From: DASUAS01 sp963756895
GTDB taxonomy: Bacteria > Actinomycetota > Acidimicrobiia > IMCC26256 > DASPTH01
DNA length: 64,000 nucleotides
Direction: 5' to 3'
Assembly (NCBI GenBank): GCA_963756895.1
Contig: CAVWPI010000008.1
Span: 248,001 to 312,000 of the forward strand
Shown: piece by piece, positions 25,521 through 34,510 of the stretch
Layout: the number at the start of each line of letters is the position of its first letter
How positions within the stretch are numbered: position 1 is the first letter of the stretch
Notes under the pieces: generated by a model
What the model saw: only the letters and a program-made list of their open reading frames with translations
The model's database searches: none
What the model was told of the DNA's origin: nothing
Program-made: the position numbers and the translations under genes

Positions 25521-26285
25521 ACTGGGCGAGGGCCCGGTCGTCACGTTCTCGCACGGCTGGCCGCTGTCGGCCGACCAGTGGGATCCGCAGATGCTGTTCC
25601 TCAACCAGCACGGCTTCCGGACCATCGCCCACGACCGACGCGGCCACGGACGTTCGAGCCAGCCGTCGTCGGGCAACAACATCGACACCAACGCCGACGA
25701 CCTCGCCGAGCTCATCGAGACGCTCGACCTGCGCGACGTGTGCGTCGTCGGCCACTCGGCCGGTGGTGGCGAGGTGACGCGCTACATCGGCCGCAACGGG
25801 ACGAGCGCGTCAGGCAGGCCGTCCTCATCGCCGCGGTGGCGCCGCACCTGGCGCCGACGGCCGACGACCCGATCGGTCTGCCGCAAGAGGCGTTCGACGG
25901 GATCGTCGGCGGCCTCCTCGCGAACGTCCGCGTTCTACAGGGGCTCGCGATGCAGTCTACGGCGCAACCGTCCGACGTGAACGTGCCGCAGGGCGTGCTC
26001 GACGAGTTCTGGCGTGAGGCGATGCAGTCGGGGCTCAAGAGCTCGTACGAGTGCATCGTGTCGCTCGGTGAGAGCGACTTCACCGACGACCTGAAGCGGT
26101 TCGACGTGCCCACGCTGCTGATCCACGGCGACGACGACCAGGTCGTCCCGGTCAGCAACTCGGAGCGGTCGGCGCGGCTCATCCCGAACGCCAAGGACAC
26201 CTACTACCCCGGTGCGCCCCACGGTTTGACCACGACGCACCAGGACCAGGTGAACAACGACCTGCTCACCTTCCTGCAGAGCTGA
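25521..26285 (+). pseudogene. Chloroperoxidase-type alpha/beta hydrolase lacking its N-terminus
   Basis: From the junction at about 25521 the sequence reads DW-GEGPVVTFSHGWPLSADQW (one G missing from a G run at about 25527), then GHGRSSQPSSGN, the nucleophile elbow VVGHSAGGGEVTRYIGRNG, RQAVLIAAVAPHL, FDVPTLLIHGDDDQVVPVSN and the catalytic-His region YPGAPHGLTTTHQDQVN, stop 26283-26285. This is the non-heme chloroperoxidase/arylesterase group, normally about 275 residues; the first 15-20 residues and any start codon are missing. Further frame changes occur near 25803 and 25930-25970. The catalytic triad is intact. Confidence 0.8.
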
Positions 26286-26295
26286 CGCACCCCGT

Positions 26296-26327
26296 CCGGC
26301 ACCGGGCTGTGTTCCTCCCGGTGCCGG
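26296..26327 (+). terminator. Terminator-like hairpin after hydrolase
   Basis: Perfect 11-base arms ccggcaccggg (26296-26306) and cccggtgccgg (26317-26327), 10-base loop, beginning 11 bases after the hydrolase stop. No T-tract, as is common for actinobacterial terminators. Confidence 0.7.
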
Positions 26328-26396
26328 GCGTCTGCCACGAATCTCCGGCGCGTGACGCCAGAGTGGGATGATGTCCTCGTTCCCGGTCCGAGAGCG

Positions 26397-28066
26397 GTGA
26401 TCACGGTGCCCACACTTCGTCCCAGCATCCTGGTCGTGGCACACGACGCCGCGACGCGACAGCTGCTCGACGAGGAGCTCGGCGCCCGCTACGGCCGTCA
26501 CTACGACGTCACGGTGGTCACCTCGAACGAGGAAGCACTCTCCCTCCTCGAGGCGGCGGATCAAGGGGACGTCGCGCTCGTTCTCGCCGACCGGGAGCGC
26601 GGTCTGCCCGTGCTGACCGCGACGCGTGCACTCCACCCGCACGCGAAGCGGGCGTTGCTGATCGGTTGGAACGACCACCGCTCCGCTCGCGAGGAGGTCG
26701 TCGGTGCACTGTCACGCGGCGAGGCCGACTACTACGTGACGACGCCGACGGTTGCGCCCGACGAGCGGTTCCACCCGCGCGATCACCGAGTTCCTCGACG
26801 AGTGGTGGCGGCTGCGCGAGCGACAGTCGGACGCGATCCAGGTCATCGGCGACGAGCGCTCCGCTCGCATCCACGAGACCTTGGACCTCCTCCATCGACA
26901 CGACTTCCCCTACGTGTTCCACGACAGCCGCTCCGACGCCGGTCGTACCGCCCTCGAGCAGCTCGGCCTCCCGTCGACGACGGCGCGCGTGATCCTGATC
27001 GAGGGCACTGCACCGCTCGTCGACCCCAGCGACCTCGAGATCGCACGGGCGCTGGGCGCACGCACCCGGCCCGGCGAGGGCACCTACGACGTGGTGGTGA
27101 TCGGTGGTGGGCCCGCCGGACTCGCAGCGGCCATGACCGCCGGTTCCGAAGGGCTGCGGGTCGCGCTGGTCGAGCGGACGTCGATCGGCGGTCAGGCCGG
27201 AATGAGCTCCATGATCCGCAACTACCTCGGCTTCCCGCGCGGCGTCTCCGGCGCGGAGCTCGCGAGCCGGGCCTTCGACCAGGCCGTCCTCTTCGGCACC
27301 GAGATGGTGTTCGGAGGCAACGTCGCCGACATCCGCGCCGACGGCGACCGATACCGTCGTCGAGCTCGCCGACGGCACCACCATCGAGACCCGGGCGGTC
27401 GTGATCGCGACCGGCGTCTCGTATCGCACGCTGGCCGTGCCGGCACTGGAAGCGCTCAACGGAATGGGCGTCAACTACGGATCGGTCCTGGCCGAAGCAC
27501 GAGGTCTCGCGGGCGAGCACGCCTGCGTGGTCGGGGGCGGCAACTCGGCCGGCCAGGCCGCCCTCTACCTCGCCCAGTTCGCCAAATCGGTCACGATCGT
27601 CGTGCGATCGCACTCACTCGCGGCCAGCATGTCCGACTACCTCGTGAAGACCATCGAGCGGACATCCAACGTCACGATCCGCTACACGACCGAGATCGTC
27701 GACGGCGGTGGCGACGGGCACCTCGAGTGGATCGACGTCCGTGATTCGTCCACCGGCGAGGTCGAACGACTCGACACCGCGTCGCTGTCCGTGCTCATCG
27801 GCGCCGACCCGCACACCGACTGGCTGCCGTCGCGGATCGAGCGTGATGCCTGGGGCTACATCACGACGGGCGGAGACTGCCAGTGTCGAGCGCCAGAGAC
27901 CGGCGCACGCGCCCCGCTGATGTTCGAGACCACCATGCCCGGCGTGTTCGCGGTCGGTGACGCGCGCAGAGGTGCCACCAAGCGGGTCGCGTCGGCGGCG
28001 GGCGAAGGCGCCGTGTCCATCCGCTTCGTCCACGACCACCTCGAGAACGCACCGAGCACCGTCTGA
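26397..28066 (+). CDS. Thioredoxin-reductase-like flavoprotein with receiver-type N-domain
   Basis: Starts at GTG 26397 (GTG 26352 or 26406 also possible). Residues about 5-125 form a receiver-like domain (SILVVAHDAATRQLLDEELG, ALVLADRERGLPVLTATR). A linker with a thioredoxin-like half follows, and from about residue 225 a pyridine-nucleotide-disulphide oxidoreductase: DVVVIGGGPAGLAAAMTAGS (FAD), SIGGQAGMSSMIRNYLGFP, ACVVGGGNSAGQAALYLAQF (NADPH), TTMPGVFAVGDARRGATKRV. The CxxC pair of true thioredoxin reductases is absent; the position reads YGSVLAEARG. Breaks near 26775 and 27350. About 555 residues. Such fusions are known in actinobacteria; the electron acceptor is unknown. Confidence 0.8.
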
Positions 28067-28093
28067 CCGAGAGCGGTCCCCGTCGCCCTCTGA

Positions 28094-28551
28094 TCAGGGA
28101 GCCAGCGCGAACAGCTGCCAGGATCCGCTCACACCTTTGAGGTCGTGTTCGCCACGCGGTTCGAACTCGAAGCGTGAACCCGCGACGAGATCGACCACCG
28201 TGCGGGACACCATCACTTCGGACGGACCGGCTGCGGCCATGACGCGGTTCGCGATGTGCACCCCGATGCCGTCGACACCGTCGCCCCGCAGCTCGATCTC
28301 GCCGGTGTGGACGCCGGCTCGGATCTCCATGCCGGGTCGGAGAGACCGGTCCCCCGCTTGTCGAACGTGATCAGTCGGCCGAATGCTTGGAGGCGCTCGA
28401 GCACTCGCGCGAACTGCGGTTCATCCCACATCAACTCGACGTGCGTGGCGAACTCGGGGATGAACAACAGTTCGATGGGACCGTCGCCCGAGACCTGGAA
28501 GGCGACGTGAGCTGCTCCGATCGGTGCATAGCGGGTCGCTGGCCGCACCAC
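28094..28551 (-). pseudogene. Hydrolase-linked class III nucleotide cyclase, centre deleted
   Basis: The N-terminal 70 residues (from about GTG 28551: RPATRYAPIGAAHVAFQVSG, LLFIPEFATHVELMWDEP, LITFDKRGTGLSD) are the start of the alpha/beta hydrolase domain that leads actinobacterial adenylate/guanylate cyclase fusions. Directly after, at about 28335 and in another frame, come the last 77 residues of a cyclase: MEIRAGVHTGEIELRGDGVD, GIGVHIANRVMAAAGPSEVM, VSRTVVDLVAGS. The rest of the hydrolase and the start of the cyclase, normally 250-300 residues including the metal-binding aspartates, are absent. The gene cannot make an active cyclase. Confidence 0.75.
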
Positions 28552-28615
28552 ATCATGGTTGCGCAATTCGACCAGGTGGAGCAATATTTTCCTTTCGGGT
28601 AAGGGGAGGTCTGTC

Positions 28616-29746
28616 ATGGCCGGAATGCCCAATCCCATCGAGACCGCTGCGGACATCGGCGGCGCCGGGCAGTACTTCGGGCAGGTGGAGACCTGGTTGA
28701 ACGACCCCGACCCGGTGAGGCGGAGGAACAACCGCACCGGCGCGCGCGGTCGTGTGGCCAACAACTTCGCCGGCGTCACGGCGCCGACCTTGGCCAGCAA
28801 TCCCGGCATCCACCACTTCAACAAGCACTGGCGCCACATGGGCGGAGCAGCGGCAGGCCCCGGGTGGTGGCCCAACGTCACCCGGGCCAGGGTCAACTCG
28901 CAGATGAGCGCCGCGTTTGCCTCGGCACTCGCACCGGCGAACGACCAGCGCGACATCCACATCATGTGGGACTGCCGGGAACCCGACATGAACGCCGGGA
29001 ACCCGTCGTTCCAGGCGACCGCCTACGTGCTCGGCAACGCCGTCTGGATCTACGCCCGCACGCCTCGCGCTCCCGGAAACGTCGCCGACCCGGCGACGGG
29101 CCTCACGAACTTCGGCTTCCACGCGAATTCGAACCTGTCCGCCGAGTCGGCCGGGCCGTTCGCGCCGCTCGGCGATTCCGAAGTGGCGAACTACGACGGC
29201 ACGGCGGGATTCGACAGCTCGTTCGACCATGCACTCGAGGCCGTCACCGAGACCAACGGCTTCCGGGAATCGTGGTCCTTCTTCCCGATCGATCACCCCG
29301 TGGTCAACGGATCACAAACGCTCGTGGGTCTGAGCTACACGCGCGATTCGTGGCGACGCGTCGGCGCGGACGAAGAGGACACCTTCGCCGAGGAGCCGCT
29401 GCACAGCGAGACGGGCTATCTCCTGTGGGACGGGGAGCAGGGCCACGCGTATCGGGTCGCCGCGATGCCGAGAGGTGTCGCGCTGCTCGCCGTCGCACGC
29501 GAGGTCCGGGTGGACGCAGCGGAACTGAGGTTCGAAGCCGACACAACTTCGAACGACCCGCTCGCGGGCGGGATCCTGTCGAACCCGTTCTTGGCCGAAT
29601 CGGCACGGACCGTCCGCTTCACGTCGACGATGCAGATCGCCCGTGACAGCAGCTCGTTCTCCTACGAAGACGTCGCCGAGCAGGTTCGCGAGGGGCGCGA
29701 CGAACCCGTTCGCCACATCGACCGGAACTCCCTCATTCGCGTCTGA
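28616..29746 (+). CDS. Heme-binding nitrobindin/THAP4-like beta-barrel protein
   Basis: Intact 376 residues; ATG 28616 with strong ribosome site aaggggagg. The N-terminal 150 residues are unlike other families I know (PGIHHFNKHWRHMGGAAAGP). From about residue 210 the sequence has the nitrobindin-type pattern: LVGLSYTRDSWRRV, EEPLHSETGYLLWD, YRVAAMPRGVALLAVARE, LSNPFLAESARTVRFTSTMQ, FSYEDVAEQVREGRDEPVRH and IDRNSLIRV. In nitrobindins a conserved His near the C-terminus binds heme; H362 in PVRHIDRN would fit. Role probably heme or fatty-acid binding; the N-terminal extension is unusual. Confidence 0.65.
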   Translation: MAGMPNPIETAADIGGAGQYFGQVETWLNDPDPVRRRNNRTGARGRVANNFAGVTAPTLASNPGIHHFNKHWRHMGGAAAGPGWWPNVTRARVNSQMSAAFASALAPANDQRDIHIMWDCREPDMNAGNPSFQATAYVLGNAVWIYARTPRAPGNVADPATGLTNFGFHANSNLSAESAGPFAPLGDSEVANYDGTAGFDSSFDHALEAVTETNGFRESWSFFPIDHPVVNGSQTLVGLSYTRDSWRRVGADEEDTFAEEPLHSETGYLLWDGEQGHAYRVAAMPRGVALLAVAREVRVDAAELRFEADTTSNDPLAGGILSNPFLAESARTVRFTSTMQIARDSSSFSYEDVAEQVREGRDEPVRHIDRNSLIRV

Positions 29747-29808
29747 GCCGCGTTTTGCTCTGCGTGCGGTCGTGGCCACGCGGGTCGCGCTCTGCCACGA
29801 TGGTTGCG

Positions 29809-29945
29809 ATGGTCCACTAGACGCGTCTCTACAACGACGACGACGGTCAGGCGCGGTTCGAAGACGTCGAGGTCGTGCTGGATCCAGACGACCCGGCACC
29901 CGACCAGCTGAGCGTGTCGGTGCCGATGGCTGCGACCGCCTGTAG
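29809..29945 (+). pseudogene. Cupin-like gene remnant
   Basis: ATG 29809 is followed by a TAG at codon 4, then an open stretch TRLYNDDDGQARFEDVEVVL, DPDDPAPDQLSVSVPMAAT of about 40 residues that resembles the start of small actinobacterial cupin proteins. It ends at about 29945, where an unrelated coding sequence starts without any cupin barrel. Either decay or an assembly junction. The cupin identity is by resemblance only. Confidence 0.35.
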
Positions 29946-29948
29946 TTC

Positions 29949-30851
29949 GTGCAACCGGGCAGCATCGACCTCGCCGGAGGCACCAGCGACGCCGCGTGGG
30001 CGGACGAAGCCGTGCGCCACGTGCGCGACGACCCCGAGGGTCGCTTGACGCTGATGGCGCGCTGCTACTCGGGGCCGTTCGGCGACGCGCCTCAGCACCT
30101 CCCCTACCGCCGCGCCGCGCTGTCGTTCATGCGCTGGCAGCTGCAGCGCGGGGTGTTGCAGCCGCTGTCAGCGGCACGCCCGGGCAGCCCGTGGTGGCGC
30201 GGCGGTCAACGAGCGCATCCTGCGCGACGGCTGCGAGGCGGTCGCGCTGAGCGGGAACCTGCCCGGTCCCGCGTCCTCCCCCACCGTCGACCACTGGATG
30301 GCGTTCGTCGACGACCCGACGGCGCGCAACTGGTACCGGGCGCACAACGCGAGCGTCGTCGCCGGCTACCTGGACCATCGCGACCTGGCGGCAGCCGAGA
30401 GCGAGGCCGAGCGCTTCTTCATGAACGTCGTGCTGTGCCGAGTGCTGTTCACGCGCACGCGCTCGTCGCCGCGCCGCGTTTGTCGCTCAGCTGGCTGCGT
30501 CCGCTCGCTCCGCTGCTCGGCGACCCGAGACTCGGGATGACCGGGATCTTCCTGTCGCTGTCGCGTGTCCTGCCCGCCGAGTATCCGCTTCGCGACGGCG
30601 TGGCGACCTACCTCGACATCGAGCTCGGCTTCGGACGACTCCTCGACTACGGCGTGATCGGGCCACGGTTGCAGCAGGTCTACGAGTGGTCGGCACACGA
30701 GTTGGACGCGCCCGGGTTGCTCGAATGTGTGCGGGAAGGCGCGCTGACGTACGCATGGCCGTACGAGGAACGCCACGTCTGGCGTGCGCCAGACTCGATG
30801 CTCGTCCGGGTGGTCCATGAGATGCTTCCAGCCGCACGGAAGGAGGTCGAC
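29949..30851 (+). CDS. Protein of unknown function, frameshifted
   Basis: Frame from GTG 29949 with breaks near 30198 and 30450. Pieces: GTSDAAWADEAVRHVRDDPE, LPYRRAALSFMRWQLQRGVL, NERILRDGCEAVALSGNLPG, DHWMAFVDDPTARNWYRAHN, AERFFMNVVLCRVLF, SWLRPLAPLLGDPRLGMTGI, LPAEYPLRDGVATYLDIELG. About 300 residues, mostly helical, no signal peptide. I do not recognise the family. The last frame runs without a stop into the DDN-like gene, but a strong ribosome site before that gene's ATG argues they are separate. The N-terminus may be missing. Confidence 0.5.
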
Positions 30852-31277
30852 ATGGCCGACGACAGCCGTGAGACGAAGAAGACGCGACGCATCCGGTGGG
30901 TGCAGCGGTGCCTCGTCAACCCGCCGGCGAAGGTGGCGGTGTGGTGCGGCCTGGTGCCCGGGTTCGTGCTCGTCGAGACCACGGGACGACGGAGCGGCAA
31001 GCAACGCCTCAACGTCGTCGGCATGAAGGTCGACGGCGACACCGGTTGGGTGATCGCCGAGTACGGCCGCCACGCGGGCTACGTGAACAACCTCGAAGCG
31101 AATCGCGACGTCCGCGTCCGGATGCACCGCCAGTGGCGTGCCGCACGAGCGCAGATCCTCGACGACGACGACGCCCAGGCCCGGCTCGAGTCGTTCCACC
31201 GGCGTTCGCACGAAGCCGCGGTCCGGGAGTTCGGCACCGAACTGTTGACCATCCAGTTCGAGTTCCTGCCCACGTGA
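30852..31277 (+). CDS. DDN-like F420-dependent nitroreductase/quinone reductase
   Basis: 141 residues from ATG 30852, preceded by the ribosome site aaggagg at 30839-30845. Motifs of the deazaflavin-dependent nitroreductase family: NPPAKVAVWCGLVPGFVLVE, TTGRRSGKQRLNVVG (F420 phosphate-binding region), WVIAEYGRHAGYVNNLEANR and DVRVRMHRQWRAARAQIL. These small split-barrel enzymes use F420H2 to reduce quinones or nitro compounds at the membrane. Convergent with the SnoaL-like gene. Confidence 0.85.
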   Translation: MADDSRETKKTRRIRWVQRCLVNPPAKVAVWCGLVPGFVLVETTGRRSGKQRLNVVGMKVDGDTGWVIAEYGRHAGYVNNLEANRDVRVRMHRQWRAARAQILDDDDAQARLESFHRRSHEAAVREFGTELLTIQFEFLPT

Positions 31278-31291
31278 CCTGCGTCGCTTCG

Positions 31292-31682
31292 CTACGACCC
31301 AGCCACGTCGCCGAAGAACCCGACCGCGGTCCGGATCCGACCGTCGGCCTCGAATGTGACGACGTCGATCCCGGCGACGGCGACGCTGCCGTCGGGGCCG
31401 TTGACGGTCCAGCCGAAGCGGGCCTGGTCGTGGTGGGTGTCGACGGCCGTCGTGCGAGCCAGCGAGTGACCGGGCATCTGGTCGCGCAGCACGCCGATGG
31501 CAGCCGAGATGCGGGCGGGCCCCGTCCGCGTCGACGAGCGGGTCGACGAGCCGGCCGTCGTCGACGAAGACGGCCTTGCCGAGGTCGGCGCGGACGTCGC
31601 CGTCGGCTTCGTTGAACATGACGACGTAGCGGTCGATGGTGGCTTCGATGGTGGTGTTCTCGGTTGTCTGCATGTGACCCAT
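31292..31682 (-). CDS. SnoaL/NTF2-like protein, one frameshift
   Basis: ATG 31682 or 31673 (MQTTENTTIEATIDRYVVMF). The first part, NEADGDVRADLGKAVFVDDG, RLVDPLVDADG, is a typical alpha+beta-barrel NTF2 start. A frame change near 31520 leads to ISAAIGVLRDQMPGHSLART, FGWTVNGPDGSVAVAGIDVV and the ending RIRTAVGFFGDVAGS. About 129 residues. These are small-molecule isomerases/hydrolases or binding proteins; no catalytic assignment possible. Divergent from the XRE regulator (78-base spacer), which is its likely controller. Confidence 0.8.
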
Positions 31683-31760
31683 CGTGAACTGCCTCCCGGC
31701 GCGCAGCACTTCCCTCTGAGGTAATGGTCCGATGACGCTCGCCCGCGTACCGTCGAACCC

Positions 31761-32556
31761 GTGACGACCATCTCGGCAGCATCGCCTCGCCTCGGCGAGC
31801 TCCTGAAGCTGTGGCGATCGAAGCGCCGCGTGAGCCAACTCGACCTCGCCAGCCAGGCGGGCGTGTCGCCCCGGCATCTCTCGTTCGTCGAGACCGGCCG
31901 ATCGAAGCCGAGCCGCGAGATGGTCTTGCACCTGGCCGAGCACCTCGACGTTCCGTTGCGCGACCGCAACGCGATGTTGACGGCTGCCGGCTTCGCGCCG
32001 GTGTACCAGGAGTCGGCGCTCGACGCCCCCGAGTTGGCGAGCGTCCGTCAGGCGATCGAGGTCATCCTCGCCAATCACGAGCCGTGCCCCGCCTTCGTCA
32101 TCGACGGCGCGTGGAACCTCCTCGAGGCGAACGCGGGCGTCGCTGCGTTCCTCGATCTGATCGCACCCGAGCTCCTCGACCCGCCGATGAACATCATCCG
32201 GGCGAGCCTGCATCCGCGCGGCCTCTCGCGGTACATCGTGAACTTCGACGAATACGCCGCTCACGTGATCGAACGGCTCAACCGCCAGCTCGCCACCACC
32301 GTCGGATCCCGGGCTCGCTGCGCTCCTCGACGAAGTGATGGACTATCCGGACGTCGCGCGAGCGCTCGGTGACGGTGCGGTGCTGGCGCCGCCCGCAGCG
32401 GTGCTCCCGATGCACTTCCGGCTCGACGACGGCACCGAGCTGCGCTTCTTCTCCACGATGACCGTGTTCGGCTCACCCCTGAACGTGACGATCGCGGAAC
32501 TCGCCATCGAGAGCTTCTTCCCCGCCGACGAGGCGACCGCGGCACTCTTCCGCTGA
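31761..32556 (+). CDS. XRE-family regulator with MmyB-like ligand domain, one frameshift
   Basis: GTG 31761. Residues 10-65 are a Cro/C1-type helix-turn-helix (LGELLKLWRSKRRVSQLDLA, SQAGVSPRHLSFVETGRSKP). Residues 95-265 form the PAS-like MmyB ligand-binding domain (ACPAFVIDGAWNLLEANAG-type segment, MNIIRASLHPRGLSRYIVNF). One indel near 32310 separates QLATTVGS from PGLAALLDEVMDYPDVARAL. Such proteins usually repress an adjacent dehydrogenase or NTF2-type gene; here the divergent SnoaL gene fits. Confidence 0.85.
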
Positions 32557-32568
32557 GCCCGCCGCGAT

Positions 32569-33217
32569 TCACCGCCGCCAGAAGAGGAGATGGGTCACAC
32601 CACCGCGTGGGCTGGGCACCACGTCGAGCTCGAACCGGTCGAGCAGATCCTCGTGGGACGACCAGAGGCGCTCGCCGCGCCCGATGTCCACCGGTGCAAC
32701 GGCGAAGTGCATCGTGTCGACGAGATCGGCGTCGAGGAACTCGCGCACCGTTGCCACTCCGCCACCGAGACGGACGTCCTTGCCGTCGGCGGCTTCCTTC
32801 GCCTGACGCAATGCCTCCTCGGGGGTGGCGTCGAGGAAGTGGAAGGTCGTGTCGGACAAGGAGAACGACGGACGCACGTGATGCGTGAGCACGAACACCG
32901 GCGTGTGGAACGGGGGCTCGTCACCCCACCATCCCTTCCACGCTTCGTCGCGGCCACGGGCCCCGCACCGGACCGAACTTGTTGCGGCCCATGATCTCGG
33001 CGCCGATGTTGTTGGCGAAGTCACGGGTGAAGAAGTCATCGAGACCTCGCGTGCCGCCGGGTTCGGTGCGGTTCGGCCAGCTCGCGGTGGCTCCCGCCCA
33101 CGACATCAGCTCCGCGGGATTGGCGGACCCGAACGGCCGCTCGAGGCTCTGGCCAACGCCTGCGCCGAAGCCGTCGCGCGACACCGCGAAGTTCTGCACC
33201 TTCACGAGCTGAGCCAT
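32569..33217 (-). CDS. Dihydrofolate-reductase-like (RibD C-domain) protein, one frameshift
   Basis: ATG 33217 (MAQLVKVQNFAVSRDGFGAG) matches the N-terminus of the DHFR-like dihydrofolate reductase family protein group. After a break near 32970 it continues DEAWKGWWGDEPPFHTPVFV, LTHHVRPSFSLSDTTFHFL, DVRLGGGVATVREFLDADLV, DTMHFAVAPVDIGRGERLW. About 215 residues. NADPH-dependent reductases of unknown substrate, not true folate enzymes. A second, shorter member is at 34948. Confidence 0.85.
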
Positions 33218-33255
33218 CAGAACGCCTCCTCCAGCTGCTTCAGCAGTCCGTGTCC

Positions 33256-34434
33256 CTAGGTGGGATCGTTCGGCGCCAGGTAGGCGGCGAGCGGCTTGAA
33301 GATCTCGGCCGCGATGCTGGTGCCCTCGGCCGCCGTGGGGCCGTGGGTGTTGTCGATCACGATCGAGATCTTCTGCGTCGTCTCGTACGCGGCGATCCCT
33401 TGGTATCCGTTGAAGACCGGGTTCTGGAGGACCCAGTTGCCGGCGACGTCGATCCCGAGTCCGTAGCCGATCTCGGGGGGTGCACCCTCGAGGCCCTTCG
33501 ACAGGTCCTGGACCTGCTGGCTCGCGGCCGACTTCGACAGGAGCTTGCCGCTGCCGACCGCCTTGATGAGGGTGGTCATGTCCTTGGCCGTCGAGGTCAT
33601 GATGAGCCCGTTCCCGAGGCCCCACGACGGGCTCCATCCGGTCGACTCCACGTAGACGCCGTTCTGCGAGGTGTAGGCGTGCAGCGCCGGCGCCGGGATC
33701 GCCGGGTCCTTCGTGATCTTCGTCTCGGTGAGCTTGAGCGGATCGAGGAACTTCGACTGGATCAGCTTGGTCACGGACTTCCCGGTGACCTTCTCGACCA
33801 CGCGGCCGAGGAGGATGAAGTTGGTGTGCGCGTAGTGGAAGCACGTGCCCGGGTCGCAGACGACCGGCAGCGCGAACGCGTACTGCAGCAGCTCGTCGTC
33901 GGTCCACTGGCGGAACGGCTCCGCGAGCTGCGCCGCCTGGAAGGCCGGGTTCTCCTGGATGAAGTCGGGGTAGCCCGACGTGACGCTCGAGAGCATCCGC
34001 AACGTCACCTTGTCGGCGTTGGGGTACTCGGGGTACCACTTCGAGAGCGTGTCGTCGAGGCTGAGCTTGCCCTGCTCCTGCAGCTGCAGCACGTAGGTCG
34101 TGAGCATCGGGATCGTCATCGACCCCGGGCGCCACTTCATGTCCGGCGTCACCGGCGAACCGAACTGCGAGATCCCGAGTCCCTTGTTGACGACCGTGTC
34201 GTCGCCGAAGTCGACGCGCAGGACGACGCCCTTGGCGTCCTCCTTCTCCATGACCCCTTGGGTGATCGAGACGATCTGCTTCGACACCTCCTTCTTGCTC
34301 GTGCAGGTACCGCCGATGTCGACCTGATCGGACGAGCACTTCGCGCCGGTTGCCGCGCCCGCGGTCACTGGCACTGCTGCAGCCGCGACGACGCACACGA
34401 CTGCCATCGCGACGAGAACACGAACTCGGGTCAT
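33256..34434 (-). CDS. Exported serine hydrolase (beta-lactamase fold) lacking the usual Lys
   Basis: Intact, about 392 residues; ATG 34434 preferred (GTG 34443 also in frame). Signal peptide RVLVAMAVVCVVAAAAVPVT. The beta-lactamase/DD-peptidase-like core is visible: WRPGSMTIPMLTTYVLQLQE, GKLSLDDTLSKWYPEYPNA, VTLRMLSSVTSGYPDFIQEN, FHYAHTNFILLGRVVEKVTG and a glycine-rich GYGLGIDVAGNW. In active relatives the serine motif is S-x-x-K and the second motif Y-x-N. Here they read SMTI and YAH, so lysine is replaced by isoleucine. It may be a pseudoenzyme or a divergent subfamily with another base. Confidence 0.8.
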   Translation of the reverse strand: MTRVRVLVAMAVVCVVAAAAVPVTAGAATGAKCSSDQVDIGGTCTSKKEVSKQIVSITQGVMEKEDAKGVVLRVDFGDDTVVNKGLGISQFGSPVTPDMKWRPGSMTIPMLTTYVLQLQEQGKLSLDDTLSKWYPEYPNADKVTLRMLSSVTSGYPDFIQENPAFQAAQLAEPFRQWTDDELLQYAFALPVVCDPGTCFHYAHTNFILLGRVVEKVTGKSVTKLIQSKFLDPLKLTETKITKDPAIPAPALHAYTSQNGVYVESTGWSPSWGLGNGLIMTSTAKDMTTLIKAVGSGKLLSKSAASQQVQDLSKGLEGAPPEIGYGLGIDVAGNWVLQNPVFNGYQGIAAYETTQKISIVIDNTHGPTAAEGTSIAAEIFKPLAAYLAPNDPT

Positions 34435-34510
34435 CTCGGTCACCGTTCTGCCTCCGGTAGGGAGAACGACCTTATGCCGCGAAACGGTTCGAGGCGCGCG
34501 ATGGTCGGCG

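Noticed and set aside
29949..31277. 442-residue fusion of unknown protein and DDN domain
   Set aside because: The strong aaggagg site and ATG at 30852 mark a separate DDN-like gene of normal family size.
30366..32264. 632-residue minus-strand ORF over the DDN, SnoaL and XRE region
   Set aside because: Only the 31292-31682 part shows family sequence; the rest is antisense to conserved genes.
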